Shown here piece after piece: positions 35,180 through 43,748 of a stretch of DNA of 64,000 nt. The DNA is from Roseburia sp. 1XD42-69 (GTDB lineage Bacteria > Bacillota > Clostridia > Lachnospirales > Lachnospiraceae). The notes beneath the pieces are model-generated. The model was not told where the DNA came from and did no database searches. It was given only the letters and a program-made list of their open reading frames with translations. Within the stretch, counting starts at the first letter, position 1, and each line of letters opens with the position of its first letter. The stretch is from positions 34,528-98,527 of the forward strand of contig NZ_RAZG01000013.1 of NCBI RefSeq assembly GCF_003612565.1, in the 5' to 3' direction. A program made the position numbers and the translations under genes.

Positions 35180-36016
35180 TCACACGTTCCCAACATACAC
35201 ATTTTCCAGATACTTCCCAGCCGTCTTGGCAAGGCGGAAAAGATGCTCCACATCCGTGGCTTCTCTGTCCTTCATGCGGTACTGTGGAAAAAAGCGGGTG
35301 ATATGGAGAGGAATTGACGGACATAAACTGGAAATCCATTTGGCCTGCGCCTCCATATCCTCAGGAGAATCGTTTTCTCCAGGTACAATCAGCGTAGTCA
35401 GTTCCACATGGCAGCTTTCCGCCGCCCTCGCAATAAAAGCTTTCACCGTCTCCAGATCTCCCCCAAGCTTCCGATAATACTCCTCACGAAAGCCTTTCAG
35501 GTCAATATTCATGGCATCTATCCAGGGCAGCAGTTCCTCAAGCACTTGCTGCGAAGCAGTACCGTTGGTCACAAGAACATTAAGCATGCCGTATTCTCTC
35601 ACCAGCCGGGCCGTATCACGGACAAACTCCCAGCCCACCAGAGGCTCGTTATAAGTATAAGCTACGCCAATATTCCCTGTCTCTTTCTGTCTTTTCCACG
35701 TTAGCGCTATTTCCGCAAGCTGTCCGGGAGAGACATCCCTCACATTAATCTCTCCTTTGTCCATCATGGAAATCTTGTGATTCTGGCAGAAAGGGCATCT
35801 GAGGTTGCAGCCATAGCTTCCCACAGACAAGACCATACTTCCTGGATAATAATCGCGCAGAGGCTTCTTTTCAATGGGATCAGGCACCAAGGCAGTAATC
35901 CAGCCGTAATTTTTGCAGATAATTTCTCCGTCTTCGTTTTTCCTTGCCCCGCACAGCCCCGTCTGTCCAGGCTCCAGTGCACAGTGATGCATACATACCT
36001 GGCAAATTGTTTTCAT
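35180..36016 (-). CDS. Radical SAM enzyme of the AmmeMemoRadiSam (AmrS) type
   Basis: 278 residues. An N-terminal Cys-rich block (CQVCMHHCALEPGQTGLCGAR) is followed by the SAM-binding cluster motif CNLRCPFC in SYGCNLRCPFCQNH, then YTYNEPLVGWEF, NVLVTNGT, MNIDLKGF and LTTLIVPGEND. This matches AmrS proteins rather than pyruvate formate-lyase activase. It ends at YVGNV, where family members I know commonly continue into a Cys-containing tail, so it is short at the C-terminus. The usual AMMECR1 and Memo partners are not beside it. Substrate unknown. Confidence 0.85.
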   Translation of the reverse strand: MKTICQVCMHHCALEPGQTGLCGARKNEDGEIICKNYGWITALVPDPIEKKPLRDYYPGSMVLSVGSYGCNLRCPFCQNHKISMMDKGEINVRDVSPGQLAEIALTWKRQKETGNIGVAYTYNEPLVGWEFVRDTARLVREYGMLNVLVTNGTASQQVLEELLPWIDAMNIDLKGFREEYYRKLGGDLETVKAFIARAAESCHVELTTLIVPGENDSPEDMEAQAKWISSLCPSIPLHITRFFPQYRMKDREATDVEHLFRLAKTAGKYLENVYVGNV

Positions 36017-36059
36017 CAGAAATCATCTCCTGTTCATTCAGCAACTTATCCTGCCTTTA

Positions 36060-37433
36060 TTATATCCGTAAAACCCCCTTCTGACAACAGAAAAAAATCT
36101 CCACTTTTGCCCCGCCGGTTTCTTCCGAATTTGCAAGCAATACCCTTCCGCCATGCCATTTGGCTATTGTTTCTGCAGAAAACAGGCCAATGCCATAATG
36201 CCTTCCGCCGCTTCTGCTTGCATCATCCATAAAAAACTGTTCTGTTCCGTGCAGCAATGCTTCTTTGGTAAAGCCGCTGCCCATGTCTTCCACCGTAAAT
36301 GTCAGCTTCCCATCCTGTTCTTCCATAGAAATATGAATCGTACCGCCTTCCACAGTGTATTCTGCCGCATTTATTATAATATTCATAACAGCTCTTACTA
36401 TCTGGTCATAAACAATATATACTGTTTTGCTGTCCCACTTCTCTTTCCAGTTAATTTTTAAGCGGTAAACCTCTGCTAAGCCCAGAGTCTGTTTCCTGAT
36501 ATCCTCAAGGAGATCTGCTGTCCTTACTTTTTTAACATTATATTGATAACCATCTACAGATTGGGTTACTTCTATCAATGTCTGTACATAATTCTGTATC
36601 TGGGATGCACTGCTTATCACGTATTCCATATAATTTTTCTGTTCTTCTGTCAGGTCTGTCTCAGAAAGCAGCTCTGCATTACCTCTTACGACAGTAAGGG
36701 GTGTTTTTATGTCATGGGCCAACGCAGACATTTGTCTGTTTTTATCCTGCTCTGTCTGCCATTGCCGTTCCAGAGAATCTTTCAAAGCAATTCTCATCTC
36801 ATTGATTGACAAAAGGCAGTCATCAATCTCTTTCACTCCGCAGTAAGATACCTCATATTCTAAATCCTGATTCTTAATTTTCTCTGCCGCTTTCATTACC
36901 GGCTGAATTTTTTCCTTCATCTTTTTTCCAAAAAACATGGAAGGCAGTAAAATAATTGCCATTCCACACAGAACAACCATAATTGTCATGAGATTCTGCG
37001 GCTCTATGAAATGTTCCCTCAAAAACGCCGACCGATACATTGGGGTCAGTCTGTACTGCAGGACAACATACTCCTTCGGACGGTAAATAACTTTATAAAA
37101 ATACCTTCCTGATACAGCCCCCTGATTTGCCGCATTCCAGGCAATTTCAAGGGAGTTTTCCGACATATTTCCCTTAAGTTTCTCACCTTCCAAAGAAAAA
37201 ATCACATAGCGGCAAAGCGGCGGTATCATATCCTCCGTCACTTCATCCGCCTCCTGAATCAAATCATATGCCTCATTAATTTTCCGTTCTGCGTAATTCG
37301 CCGGATAAATACGGCCTGTGTTTACAAGAACGTTAAATATAAAAATTGTGCATACCCCCAAAGTGAACAGTGCCAAAAGCATAACCAGTACATATCTCAT
37401 AAAGATTCTGCTCAATGTTCTTCTTTTTCCCAT
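36060..37433 (-). CDS. Sensor histidine kinase, NisK/SpaK-like, of the LanFEG module
   Basis: 457 residues. One helix at 10-33 and a second at about 148-168 flank an extracytoplasmic sensor domain of roughly 110 residues. The dimerisation domain has His in SALAHDIKTPLTVVRGN, then NIIINAAEYT, FTVEDMGSGFTKEAL and HYGIGLFSAETIAKWHGG. Domain size and GxG pattern resemble lantibiotic-sensing kinases. It overlaps the regulator by 22 bp and is the last gene of the five-gene operon. Confidence 0.9.
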   Translation of the reverse strand: MGKRRTLSRIFMRYVLVMLLALFTLGVCTIFIFNVLVNTGRIYPANYAERKINEAYDLIQEADEVTEDMIPPLCRYVIFSLEGEKLKGNMSENSLEIAWNAANQGAVSGRYFYKVIYRPKEYVVLQYRLTPMYRSAFLREHFIEPQNLMTIMVVLCGMAIILLPSMFFGKKMKEKIQPVMKAAEKIKNQDLEYEVSYCGVKEIDDCLLSINEMRIALKDSLERQWQTEQDKNRQMSALAHDIKTPLTVVRGNAELLSETDLTEEQKNYMEYVISSASQIQNYVQTLIEVTQSVDGYQYNVKKVRTADLLEDIRKQTLGLAEVYRLKINWKEKWDSKTVYIVYDQIVRAVMNIIINAAEYTVEGGTIHISMEEQDGKLTFTVEDMGSGFTKEALLHGTEQFFMDDASRSGGRHYGIGLFSAETIAKWHGGRVLLANSEETGGAKVEIFFCCQKGVLRI

Positions 37434-38083
37434 TTATATCCAATCCCCCAAACTGTTTTTATGGGCATACAATTATAGTCTGAAAACTTTAACCTAATAT
37501 TTTTGATATGGGTTGTAATTGTATTGTCATTACTCTCGCTGTCAAATCCAAATACCTGCTCCAAAATCTGCTCTTTTGAAAAAATCTGCCCGCAGTTTCT
37601 GGCAAGAAACTCACAAATTTCATACTCCGTCTTTGTGAGGGGAATTTCCTTATTGTCAACCGTCATCTGCTTTAAAGATAAGTGAAAGCAGACACGCCCA
37701 AGAACCATTCTGACAGAATGCTCCCGATGTTCCCGTCTAAGATGCGCAGCAATTCTTGCACGGAGTTCCATAACCCCAAATGGCTTACAGATATAATCAT
37801 CTGCTCCCAGAGACAATCCATTTACTAAACTGCTTTCTTCCGTCTTTGCTGTGAGAAACAAAATGGGACAGTCTACAAGTTCCCTGATTTTTAAACACAA
37901 AGAAAATCCGTCTATTCCGGGCATCATAATATCCAGCAAAATCAAATCATAATTAGTAACTTTTTCCATATTGATTTTTAGCGGGTTGCTCACTTTAGTA
38001 ACGAAATGCCCATCTTTATTCAAAACATTCCCTACCAAATCAAGGATTGCCGCATCATCATCCACCACTAATATTTTCGCCAT
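37412..38083 (-). CDS. NisR/SpaR-like response regulator of the LanFEG module
   Basis: 223 residues of OmpR type. The receiver has VVDDDAAILDLV, phospho-acceptor Asp in LILLDIMMPGIDGF and Lys in ICKPFGVMELRAR. The winged-helix domain reads FSKEQILEQVFGFDSESNDN, ITTHIKNIRLKFSDY and VWGIGYKWEKEEH. It follows the two permeases with 9 bp spacing, so transporter, regulator and kinase are one transcript, probably positively autoregulated. Confidence 0.92.
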   Translation of the reverse strand: MAKILVVDDDAAILDLVGNVLNKDGHFVTKVSNPLKINMEKVTNYDLILLDIMMPGIDGFSLCLKIRELVDCPILFLTAKTEESSLVNGLSLGADDYICKPFGVMELRARIAAHLRREHREHSVRMVLGRVCFHLSLKQMTVDNKEIPLTKTEYEICEFLARNCGQIFSKEQILEQVFGFDSESNDNTITTHIKNIRLKFSDYNCMPIKTVWGIGYKWEKEEH

Positions 38084-38092
38084 ATTTTCCCT

Positions 38093-38836
38093 CTATTCCG
38101 ATACTTTATTTCCTGTCCAGTGAAAGGCCCACCAGAGATAATATACCATACTAATCACCGTAAAGATACAATATATTGGCATTACAGGCTCCATTTCATT
38201 TATTGCACCGGATTCCCCCAAAGCAGTCTTTAAATACATGTACGGTATTCTTCCGGTCCAGGAAACAGGTATGTACTTCCAGATAAATATTCCAAGGTTC
38301 GTAAGCATCAGTGCACAGACAAGTCCGGAAACAATTCCCGCCCCAATGGACACTCCTTTTCCAAACCGAAAGGCAAAAACCGTCTGCCATATATAAAGGG
38401 GGATACTGCTGCACCACATGAGAAAGGCGGCCATCATATATATTCCTATGCTCACTGTACTTCCCCCAAGGATTTTAGAAAAAGCAAACCAAAACAGTAC
38501 TGTAGTCAATATGATTGAAAACAGACTAAATATAAGCAGAAGCAAAACCTTTGACAGAAATGCCGCCGTCTTTTTTTGTAAGGTAAGCAGATTCTGACAC
38601 CCTCCGGCATTTTGTTCCTGCTCCATGATACTTGCGGTAAATATTCCAATGAGAACCGGAAATCCTGCTCCAATTGTCTGATAGAATGCAATTATTTTTG
38701 TATTCTCATTCCATACAGAAAAAGAATAATACAGGAAAAACAACCCGCAGGTTAAAACCGGAATCAGAACATGGGCAAATAGAATCGGAATCCCTTTCAT
38801 TTTTAACAGATCTGCATGAAGATTCTTTCTAAACAT
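38093..38836 (-). CDS. Lantibiotic-protection ABC permease subunit (LanG-like)
   Basis: 247 residues with six membrane helices and a short cytoplasmic N-terminus (FRKNLHADLLKMKGIPILFA), as in the MutG/SpaG/NisG permeases. It carries the MEQEQNAGGCQNLLTL coupling segment after helix 2 that recurs in the partner subunit. It lies 1 bp from the LanE-like gene. It expels lantibiotic-type peptides from the membrane in known systems. Confidence 0.88.
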   Translation of the reverse strand: MFRKNLHADLLKMKGIPILFAHVLIPVLTCGLFFLYYSFSVWNENTKIIAFYQTIGAGFPVLIGIFTASIMEQEQNAGGCQNLLTLQKKTAAFLSKVLLLLIFSLFSIILTTVLFWFAFSKILGGSTVSIGIYMMAAFLMWCSSIPLYIWQTVFAFRFGKGVSIGAGIVSGLVCALMLTNLGIFIWKYIPVSWTGRIPYMYLKTALGESGAINEMEPVMPIYCIFTVISMVYYLWWAFHWTGNKVSE

Positions 38837-38837
38837 T

Positions 38838-39578
38838 CTATTTCACCTCTCTCTTGTCAAACCAATTTAAAAAAAGAATCACAGCAAAAACAAACCATAT
38901 AAAAGATAAACAAATGCCCGGAAGGACTACCCCCGTATCCAATAGTGAATTGCCGGCTTCCGCCCTGATTCCATTGGGCAATATGTAAAGAAGCGGGCAG
39001 AGAATCCGCATAGGAATCGATGACGCCGACAAATACCATTTTCCTGTTGGTGCAAGGATTGTACCGCCCACCGTAAGAAACAGGGAAATCAGTACTTCCG
39101 CAATCATTCCAAATCGTTCACTGAAAAATAAAAATAATGGTATCTCCCACAACTGTGCAATCGTAAGTACGAATACTGCAATCATTGCCCCGCCGAAAGG
39201 AACACAAGTTGTGAGTAGAAATCCTCCTAAACAAGCGCCTAAAAATATGATACAATTTGACGCCAGAATCACACATCCCATATAGATAATTTTACCCAGC
39301 ATCAATTTTCTTTTGCCTGCAGAAAGTGTCATCAAATTATAGTAGCCTGTTTTTTTCTCCTGCATCACAGAAAGATAACAGATAATGGCAAGCATTCCGG
39401 GCAGCAGCAGTGTATACCACCAGTTCCATACACTCTCTGCATATGCATTTGTCATTCCTAATGTAAGCACAAATGCCAAAGCAAATGTAACCATGGGAAA
39501 TCCCCAGATAAATACCCTGCCCATGGACTTTCTTGTTTTCTGATATTCCGCCTTCACAATATTAATCACAAATTTCAC
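38838..39578 (-). CDS. Lantibiotic-protection ABC permease subunit (LanE-like)
   Basis: 246 residues, six membrane helices, same fold as the next gene. The coupling segment after helix 2 is MQEKKTGYYNLMTLSAGKRK. The C-terminus FVFAVILFLNWFDKREVK is typical of MutE/EpiE-type subunits. It overlaps the ATPase gene by 17 bp. The two permeases and the ATPase form a LanFEG (CprABC-like) complex. Confidence 0.88.
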   Translation of the reverse strand: MKFVINIVKAEYQKTRKSMGRVFIWGFPMVTFALAFVLTLGMTNAYAESVWNWWYTLLLPGMLAIICYLSVMQEKKTGYYNLMTLSAGKRKLMLGKIIYMGCVILASNCIIFLGACLGGFLLTTCVPFGGAMIAVFVLTIAQLWEIPLFLFFSERFGMIAEVLISLFLTVGGTILAPTGKWYLSASSIPMRILCPLLYILPNGIRAEAGNSLLDTGVVLPGICLSFIWFVFAVILFLNWFDKREVK

Positions 39579-40275
39579 CAGCCTTTTTATTTTTTCTCAC
39601 AACATCCATAAAGAGTTCTTCCAGATTCTGCCCCTGTTTAAAGGGACCTTCGTATCCTAAAATACCACTTGAAATAATACCCACATAATCTGCTACTAAC
39701 TGTACTTCCGATAAAATGTGGCTGGAAAGTATGACCGTAATTCCCTGTGCCGAAAAGGAACGTATCAGTTCCCGAAGTTCTTCTATTCCCATTGGGTCTA
39801 ACCCATTCATAGGCTCATCTAATATTAAAAGCTGCGGTTCTCCCAATAATGCCACGGCAATGCCAAGTCTCTGTTTCATCCCCAAAGAAAACTGCCCTGC
39901 TTTCTTTTTCCCTGTATTTCCAAGGGAGACAATTTGTAATACCTCATCTATCCTTTTTTCATCCGTCCCAAGCAGTAACGATCTGACTTTCAGATTTTCC
40001 CTTGCAGATAAATTTTCATAAATCGGCGGATGTTCAATCAGTGCCCCAATCTCCGACAACATATCTCTGCTCCATGGTTTTCCATTAAAGTAAATCTCCC
40101 CTTCATCAGGCTTTAAAATACCGGTAACCATTTTTAAAATCGTAGACTTTCCAGCTCCGTTTGGCCCAAGCAGCCCATAGACTTTCCCCTTTACTATATT
40201 GAGTGAGACTTTATTTACCGCCTTCTGTTTCTTAAATGACTTGCAGAGTTCTGCAGTTTGAAGCATCATCTCCAT
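39562..40275 (-). CDS. Lantibiotic-protection ABC ATPase (LanF-like)
   Basis: 237 residues from the ATG at 40275; GAAGGG lies 9 nt ahead, and other ATGs nearby are poorer. Walker A GPNGAGKST, the E-loop ENLSARENLKVRSLLLG that marks LanF/BcrA ATPases, signature FSLGMKQRLGIAVAL, Walker B LLILDEPMNGLDP and switch LSSHILSE are intact. It is the first gene of ATPase-permease-permease-regulator-kinase. No lantibiotic structural or modification gene is nearby, so it probably protects against foreign peptides. Confidence 0.93.
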   Translation of the reverse strand: MEMMLQTAELCKSFKKQKAVNKVSLNIVKGKVYGLLGPNGAGKSTILKMVTGILKPDEGEIYFNGKPWSRDMLSEIGALIEHPPIYENLSARENLKVRSLLLGTDEKRIDEVLQIVSLGNTGKKKAGQFSLGMKQRLGIAVALLGEPQLLILDEPMNGLDPMGIEELRELIRSFSAQGITVILSSHILSEVQLVADYVGIISSGILGYEGPFKQGQNLEELFMDVVRKNKKAGEICD

Positions 40276-40355
40276 ACTTATCATCCCTTCTTTCTAGTTT
40301 TTGTGAAAAAAGCATAACAAGAAAAAATAAAGAATTTATGAAGATTTCTAAGGAA

Positions 40356-40556
40356 CTATACCACACTAATCTCAAAATAGTTTATCTGTTTCCAGTCCAG
40401 CCTTTGCCATATGTCTTTGATAATGCCTGCGTCTTTCAAAGATGCCCCCACATGATAGGCTATCGCCCAGTCAAGAATCAAAAATCTGTCATGGAATACT
40501 TTCGTATATTTTATTTTTAACGTTGGATACTGTGCATTCAGCTTCCCGCTTGACAT
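40356..40556 (-). pseudogene. C-terminal remnant of an ORF6N-domain (phage antirepressor-like) gene
   Basis: About 66 codons without a credible start. The segment KLNAQYPTLKIKYTKVFHDR followed by FLILDWAIAYHVGASLKDAG matches the conserved end of ORF6N-domain proteins found in prophages and islands. The rest of the gene is missing. It fills most of the 370 bp gap between the LanFEG operon and tetR, and suggests past insertion/excision at this point. Confidence 0.6.
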
Positions 40557-40578
40557 CCTCGTACTTTTGTGATAGTAT
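40550..40578 (+). promoter_or_regulatory. Promoter of the tetR-MFS-hydrolase operon
   Basis: TTGACA, 17 bp, TAGTAT, about 75 nt before the tetR start. The -10 lies inside a perfect palindrome. Confidence 0.75.
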
Positions 40579-40591
40579 TACTATCACAAAA
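40565..40591 (+). promoter_or_regulatory. Palindromic operator, probable TetR autoregulation site
   Basis: TTTTGTGATAGTA, 1 nt, TACTATCACAAAA: 13 bp perfect arms around one central base. It covers the -10 and the probable start site, so a bound dimer would block transcription of tetR and the genes behind it. Confidence 0.75.
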
Positions 40592-40653
40592 TAAATATCT
40601 ACATCACGCCTAGCTATTTTCTCCATTGCTTGCAGGAATAAAGGGGGATTTCC

Positions 40654-41304
40654 ATGGCAGAATCTGAAATCCGTAAACAGCAAATGCAAAAACGCACCGA
40701 AAAAATTCTTCATTCCGCTTTAGATCTTTTTTGTGAAAGGGGAATTGAAGATACATCCATTGAGGCGGTGGCAAAAAAAGCCGGCGTGGGGCCGGCCACA
40801 ATCTACCGTTACTTTGAGACAAAAGCAGAGCTGGCCATCTCGGCAGGCATCTCTTACTGGCAGAGGGTTGCCCATAAATACGCTGGAACTTTAGAGGGGG
40901 AAATGTACCTGGGAATGACAGGCTATGGCCAGCTCCAGTGTATTTTTCATCTTTTTGAAAATATTTTCAGAGAAGAAACCCTGTTTTTAAAGTTCTTGCA
41001 GGAATTTGATATTTTTGTGCGGAAATATGAGATTTCACAGGAACGGCTGGGGGAATATGAAGAAGAAATTTTAAACCTGAAACCTTATGTGACAAAAGCC
41101 CTGGAGAGGGGGCTTAGGGATAAGAGCCTTTCTTTCTCCTATACTGTGGATGAAGTTTATTTTACCATAATGCATATGATGTTAAGCCTTTTGCAGAAAC
41201 TTGCATACAGCGGCAGCATTCTCTCTTCCGACGGGCAGATCGATTTGTCATTGCAGGTAAAAATCGCAGGAGAATTGCTTTTAAAAGGTCTCAGGAACTG
41301 TTAA
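40654..41304 (+). CDS. TetR family transcriptional regulator
   Basis: 216 residues. The N-terminal helix-turn-helix has ILHSALDLFCERGIEDTSIE and VAKKAGVGPATIYRYFETK. The variable C-terminal ligand domain (about 65-216) is not assignable to a known effector. AAGGGGG lies 6 nt before the ATG. The operon promoter carries a perfect palindrome, so repression of itself plus the MFS and hydrolase genes is likely. Confidence 0.93.
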   Translation: MAESEIRKQQMQKRTEKILHSALDLFCERGIEDTSIEAVAKKAGVGPATIYRYFETKAELAISAGISYWQRVAHKYAGTLEGEMYLGMTGYGQLQCIFHLFENIFREETLFLKFLQEFDIFVRKYEISQERLGEYEEEILNLKPYVTKALERGLRDKSLSFSYTVDEVYFTIMHMMLSLLQKLAYSGSILSSDGQIDLSLQVKIAGELLLKGLRNC

Positions 41305-41328
41305 AAAAGAAAAATCGGAGGGTATGGC

Positions 41329-42678
41329 ATGAAATCGTTATCTACAGGAAAAATATGGCTTTTTGCGGCAGGACAGTTCGGCTGGTCTTTACTGTCGGGA
41401 TTAATTTCAAACTGGCTGGTCTATTTTTATCAGCCGGACGAAGCGTCTATCGCCCAGGGACAGACTATATTTATCCCCCAGGGGCTGGTGGTTTTGGGAA
41501 TTTTTACCGTAATTGGAGGCATCACCGCTTTTGGACGGCTTTTTGATGCAATTACAGACCCGTGGATTGCTTCACTCTCCGACCGGTGCACTTCCGAAAA
41601 AGGCAGGCGCATTCCCTTTTTAAAATGGGCATCCCTTCCCCTGGCAATTTCCACCGTACTTGTTTTCTGGTCTCCGGTAAATGAGAACAGCCAGTTAAAT
41701 GCCGTCTTTTTGTTTGTTATGGTCATGGCATACTATCTGTCCATCACAGCTTACTGCACCCCCTACAACGCCCTGATTCCGGAACTGGGGCACAACCAGA
41801 CAGAGCGGCTGAATATCTCTACCGTAATCTCTTTCACCTTTATCGCAGGCACAGCGGTGGCTTATCTTGCCCCTGTCATTTGGGGTCTGTTCATCCCTGC
41901 CTTTGGGCGGGTAAATGCCGTCCGCATAACTTTTGCCATTATGGCGGTGATTGCCTTTGTGTGTATGCAGATTCCGGTGTGGTCTATCCATGAAAAAGAT
42001 TACGTCAACACCGTCCCCTCAAAGGATACAGCGTTTTCCTCCCTTGCCTCCACCTTTAAAAACGGGGAATTCCGCAAATTTGTGGGCTCGGATATTCTCT
42101 ACTGGATTGCCATTACCATGTTCCAGACTGGACTTCCCTTTTTTGTCACAAGCCTGTTAAAACTTCCGGAAACCATGACCACCCTGTATTTTGTAGGTAT
42201 GACCGGGCTCTCCCTGGTATTTTATATTCCCATAAACAAACTTGCCCCAAAGTTTGGAAAAAGGAAACTGATATTAGGCGCTTTTGGAATATTTGCACTG
42301 TCCTACTTATACACCGGATTTTTAGGAAAAATTTCTGTGATTTCCCCCAATGTGCAGGGGCTTATTCTTATGGTAACGGCATCCCTGCCCATGGCGGTGT
42401 TTGGGATTCTCCCCCAGGCTGTTGTCGCCGACATTGCCCAAAGCGACGCCAAACGCACTGGGAGCAACCGGGAAGGCATGTTTTATGCTGCAAGAACTTT
42501 TGCCTTTAAACTGGGGCAAAGCCTGTCCATGCTGTTATTTACAGCCATTTCCACCATAGGCGGCACAGCCGGGACGGGCTACCGTATTGCCGCATTTCTT
42601 GCCGCAGCTTTCTGCCTCCTTGGAGGAATTTTATTCCTTTTTTACAATGAAACCAAAATTAACCAGGATATTTTATAG
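41329..42678 (+). CDS. MelB-type (GPH family) MFS transporter
   Basis: 449 residues, twelve membrane helices. Family-typical segments are FGRLFDAITDPWIASLSDRC near residue 65, then TSEKGRRIPFLKWASLPLAI, the GPH signature region, and TPYNALIPELGHNQTERLNI. Homologues co-transport Na+ or H+ with sugars, glycosides or glucuronides. Here it is paired with a lipase-like hydrolase rather than a glycosidase, so the substrate may be a different small amphipathic molecule (inference). It ends 12 bp before the hydrolase gene. Confidence 0.92.
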   Translation: MKSLSTGKIWLFAAGQFGWSLLSGLISNWLVYFYQPDEASIAQGQTIFIPQGLVVLGIFTVIGGITAFGRLFDAITDPWIASLSDRCTSEKGRRIPFLKWASLPLAISTVLVFWSPVNENSQLNAVFLFVMVMAYYLSITAYCTPYNALIPELGHNQTERLNISTVISFTFIAGTAVAYLAPVIWGLFIPAFGRVNAVRITFAIMAVIAFVCMQIPVWSIHEKDYVNTVPSKDTAFSSLASTFKNGEFRKFVGSDILYWIAITMFQTGLPFFVTSLLKLPETMTTLYFVGMTGLSLVFYIPINKLAPKFGKRKLILGAFGIFALSYLYTGFLGKISVISPNVQGLILMVTASLPMAVFGILPQAVVADIAQSDAKRTGSNREGMFYAARTFAFKLGQSLSMLLFTAISTIGGTAGTGYRIAAFLAAAFCLLGGILFLFYNETKINQDIL

Positions 42679-42690
42679 GAGAACCCGGAA

Positions 42691-43734
42691 ATGGAAAAAG
42701 GAACCCTGCAGGACATACTGCTGCTGGAAGAAGAATATTGTAATCAGATGGAAACTGTTGTAAAGCCCTATCTCTCAGCGCGAATGACAACAGAATACTG
42801 TGAACGTGAGCCTGGGAAAAAGATATTCTATGCCCGCTGCCTTAGTGACCAGCCAAAGGGCGTGGTCATTCTCTCCCACGGTTACACAGAAACCATAGAG
42901 AAACATCTGGAAAACATTTACTATTTTCTAAAGAATGGTTATCATGTTTTTATGCCGGAACACTGCGGCCATGGAAGGAGTTACCGGATGTGCCGCGATG
43001 TGGAGGATTTATCCCTGGTCCACGTAGATGATTACCGCAGATACATAGAAGATTTACTGTTTGTAAGCCATATGGCAAAAAAAGCCTATCCAAATTTCCC
43101 CCTGTGCCTTTACGGCCATTCCATGGGCGGGGGAATTGCCGGGGCTGCTGCCGCCAAAGAGCCGGAACTGTTTTTTAAAATAGTATTGTCCTCCCCTATG
43201 ATTCGCCCAAGCAGCAAACCCGTGCCCTGGGGACTGGCCTGCCTTATAGCAAAGACCTTCTGCACCTTGGGAAAAAGCGAAGCGTATATCATGGGACAGC
43301 ATCCCTATGACGGCCTGGAAGCGTTTAAGGACAGCGCCTCTGTGTCAGAGGCAAGATTTCATTATTATCAGAAAATACGGCAAAACCAGCCTTACTTTCA
43401 AATGAACGGCGCCTCCTACGGCTGGCTATTGCAGACGGCAGGACTGAATCGGCATCTTATGAAAAAAGCCTGGAAAAACATTACCTGTCCCGTTTTGGTA
43501 TTTCAGGCAGGACAGGAAACATTTGTCTCAAATAAAGAGCAGGTGCGTTTTGTGAAAAAAATAAACCGGCAAAAAAAGAGCGGAGCTAAACTTGTCCTAG
43601 TTCCCGGAGTAAAACATGAAATTTTTAATGCAGGAGCAGAAGTATTGGAGCATTACTGGTTTAAAATTTTAAACTTTTTCTCCTTATACAGTGAATCTGC
43701 CAAATCCATGGAAGAAACCCCCGAAAACCTTTGA
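42691..43734 (+). CDS. Alpha/beta hydrolase (lysophospholipase/monoglyceride lipase-like)
   Basis: 347 residues. It has an oxyanion strand VVILSHGYTE, PEHCGHGRS and the nucleophile elbow LYGHSMGGGIAGA with the catalytic Ser. The acid is probably in the CPVLVFQAGQETFVSNKEQ region and the His in PGVKHEIFNA. The pattern is that of the PldB/serine aminopeptidase S33 family. No signal peptide, so cytoplasmic. Last gene of the TetR operon; probably acts on what the MelB-type carrier imports. Confidence 0.9.
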   Translation: MEKGTLQDILLLEEEYCNQMETVVKPYLSARMTTEYCEREPGKKIFYARCLSDQPKGVVILSHGYTETIEKHLENIYYFLKNGYHVFMPEHCGHGRSYRMCRDVEDLSLVHVDDYRRYIEDLLFVSHMAKKAYPNFPLCLYGHSMGGGIAGAAAAKEPELFFKIVLSSPMIRPSSKPVPWGLACLIAKTFCTLGKSEAYIMGQHPYDGLEAFKDSASVSEARFHYYQKIRQNQPYFQMNGASYGWLLQTAGLNRHLMKKAWKNITCPVLVFQAGQETFVSNKEQVRFVKKINRQKKSGAKLVLVPGVKHEIFNAGAEVLEHYWFKILNFFSLYSESAKSMEETPENL

Positions 43735-43748
43735 ATGCCAAATCAATT

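Noticed and set aside
35180..36016. Pyruvate formate-lyase activating enzyme
   Set aside because: The N-terminal Cys block, the YTYNEP segment and the absence of a formate-lyase gene fit AmrS better.
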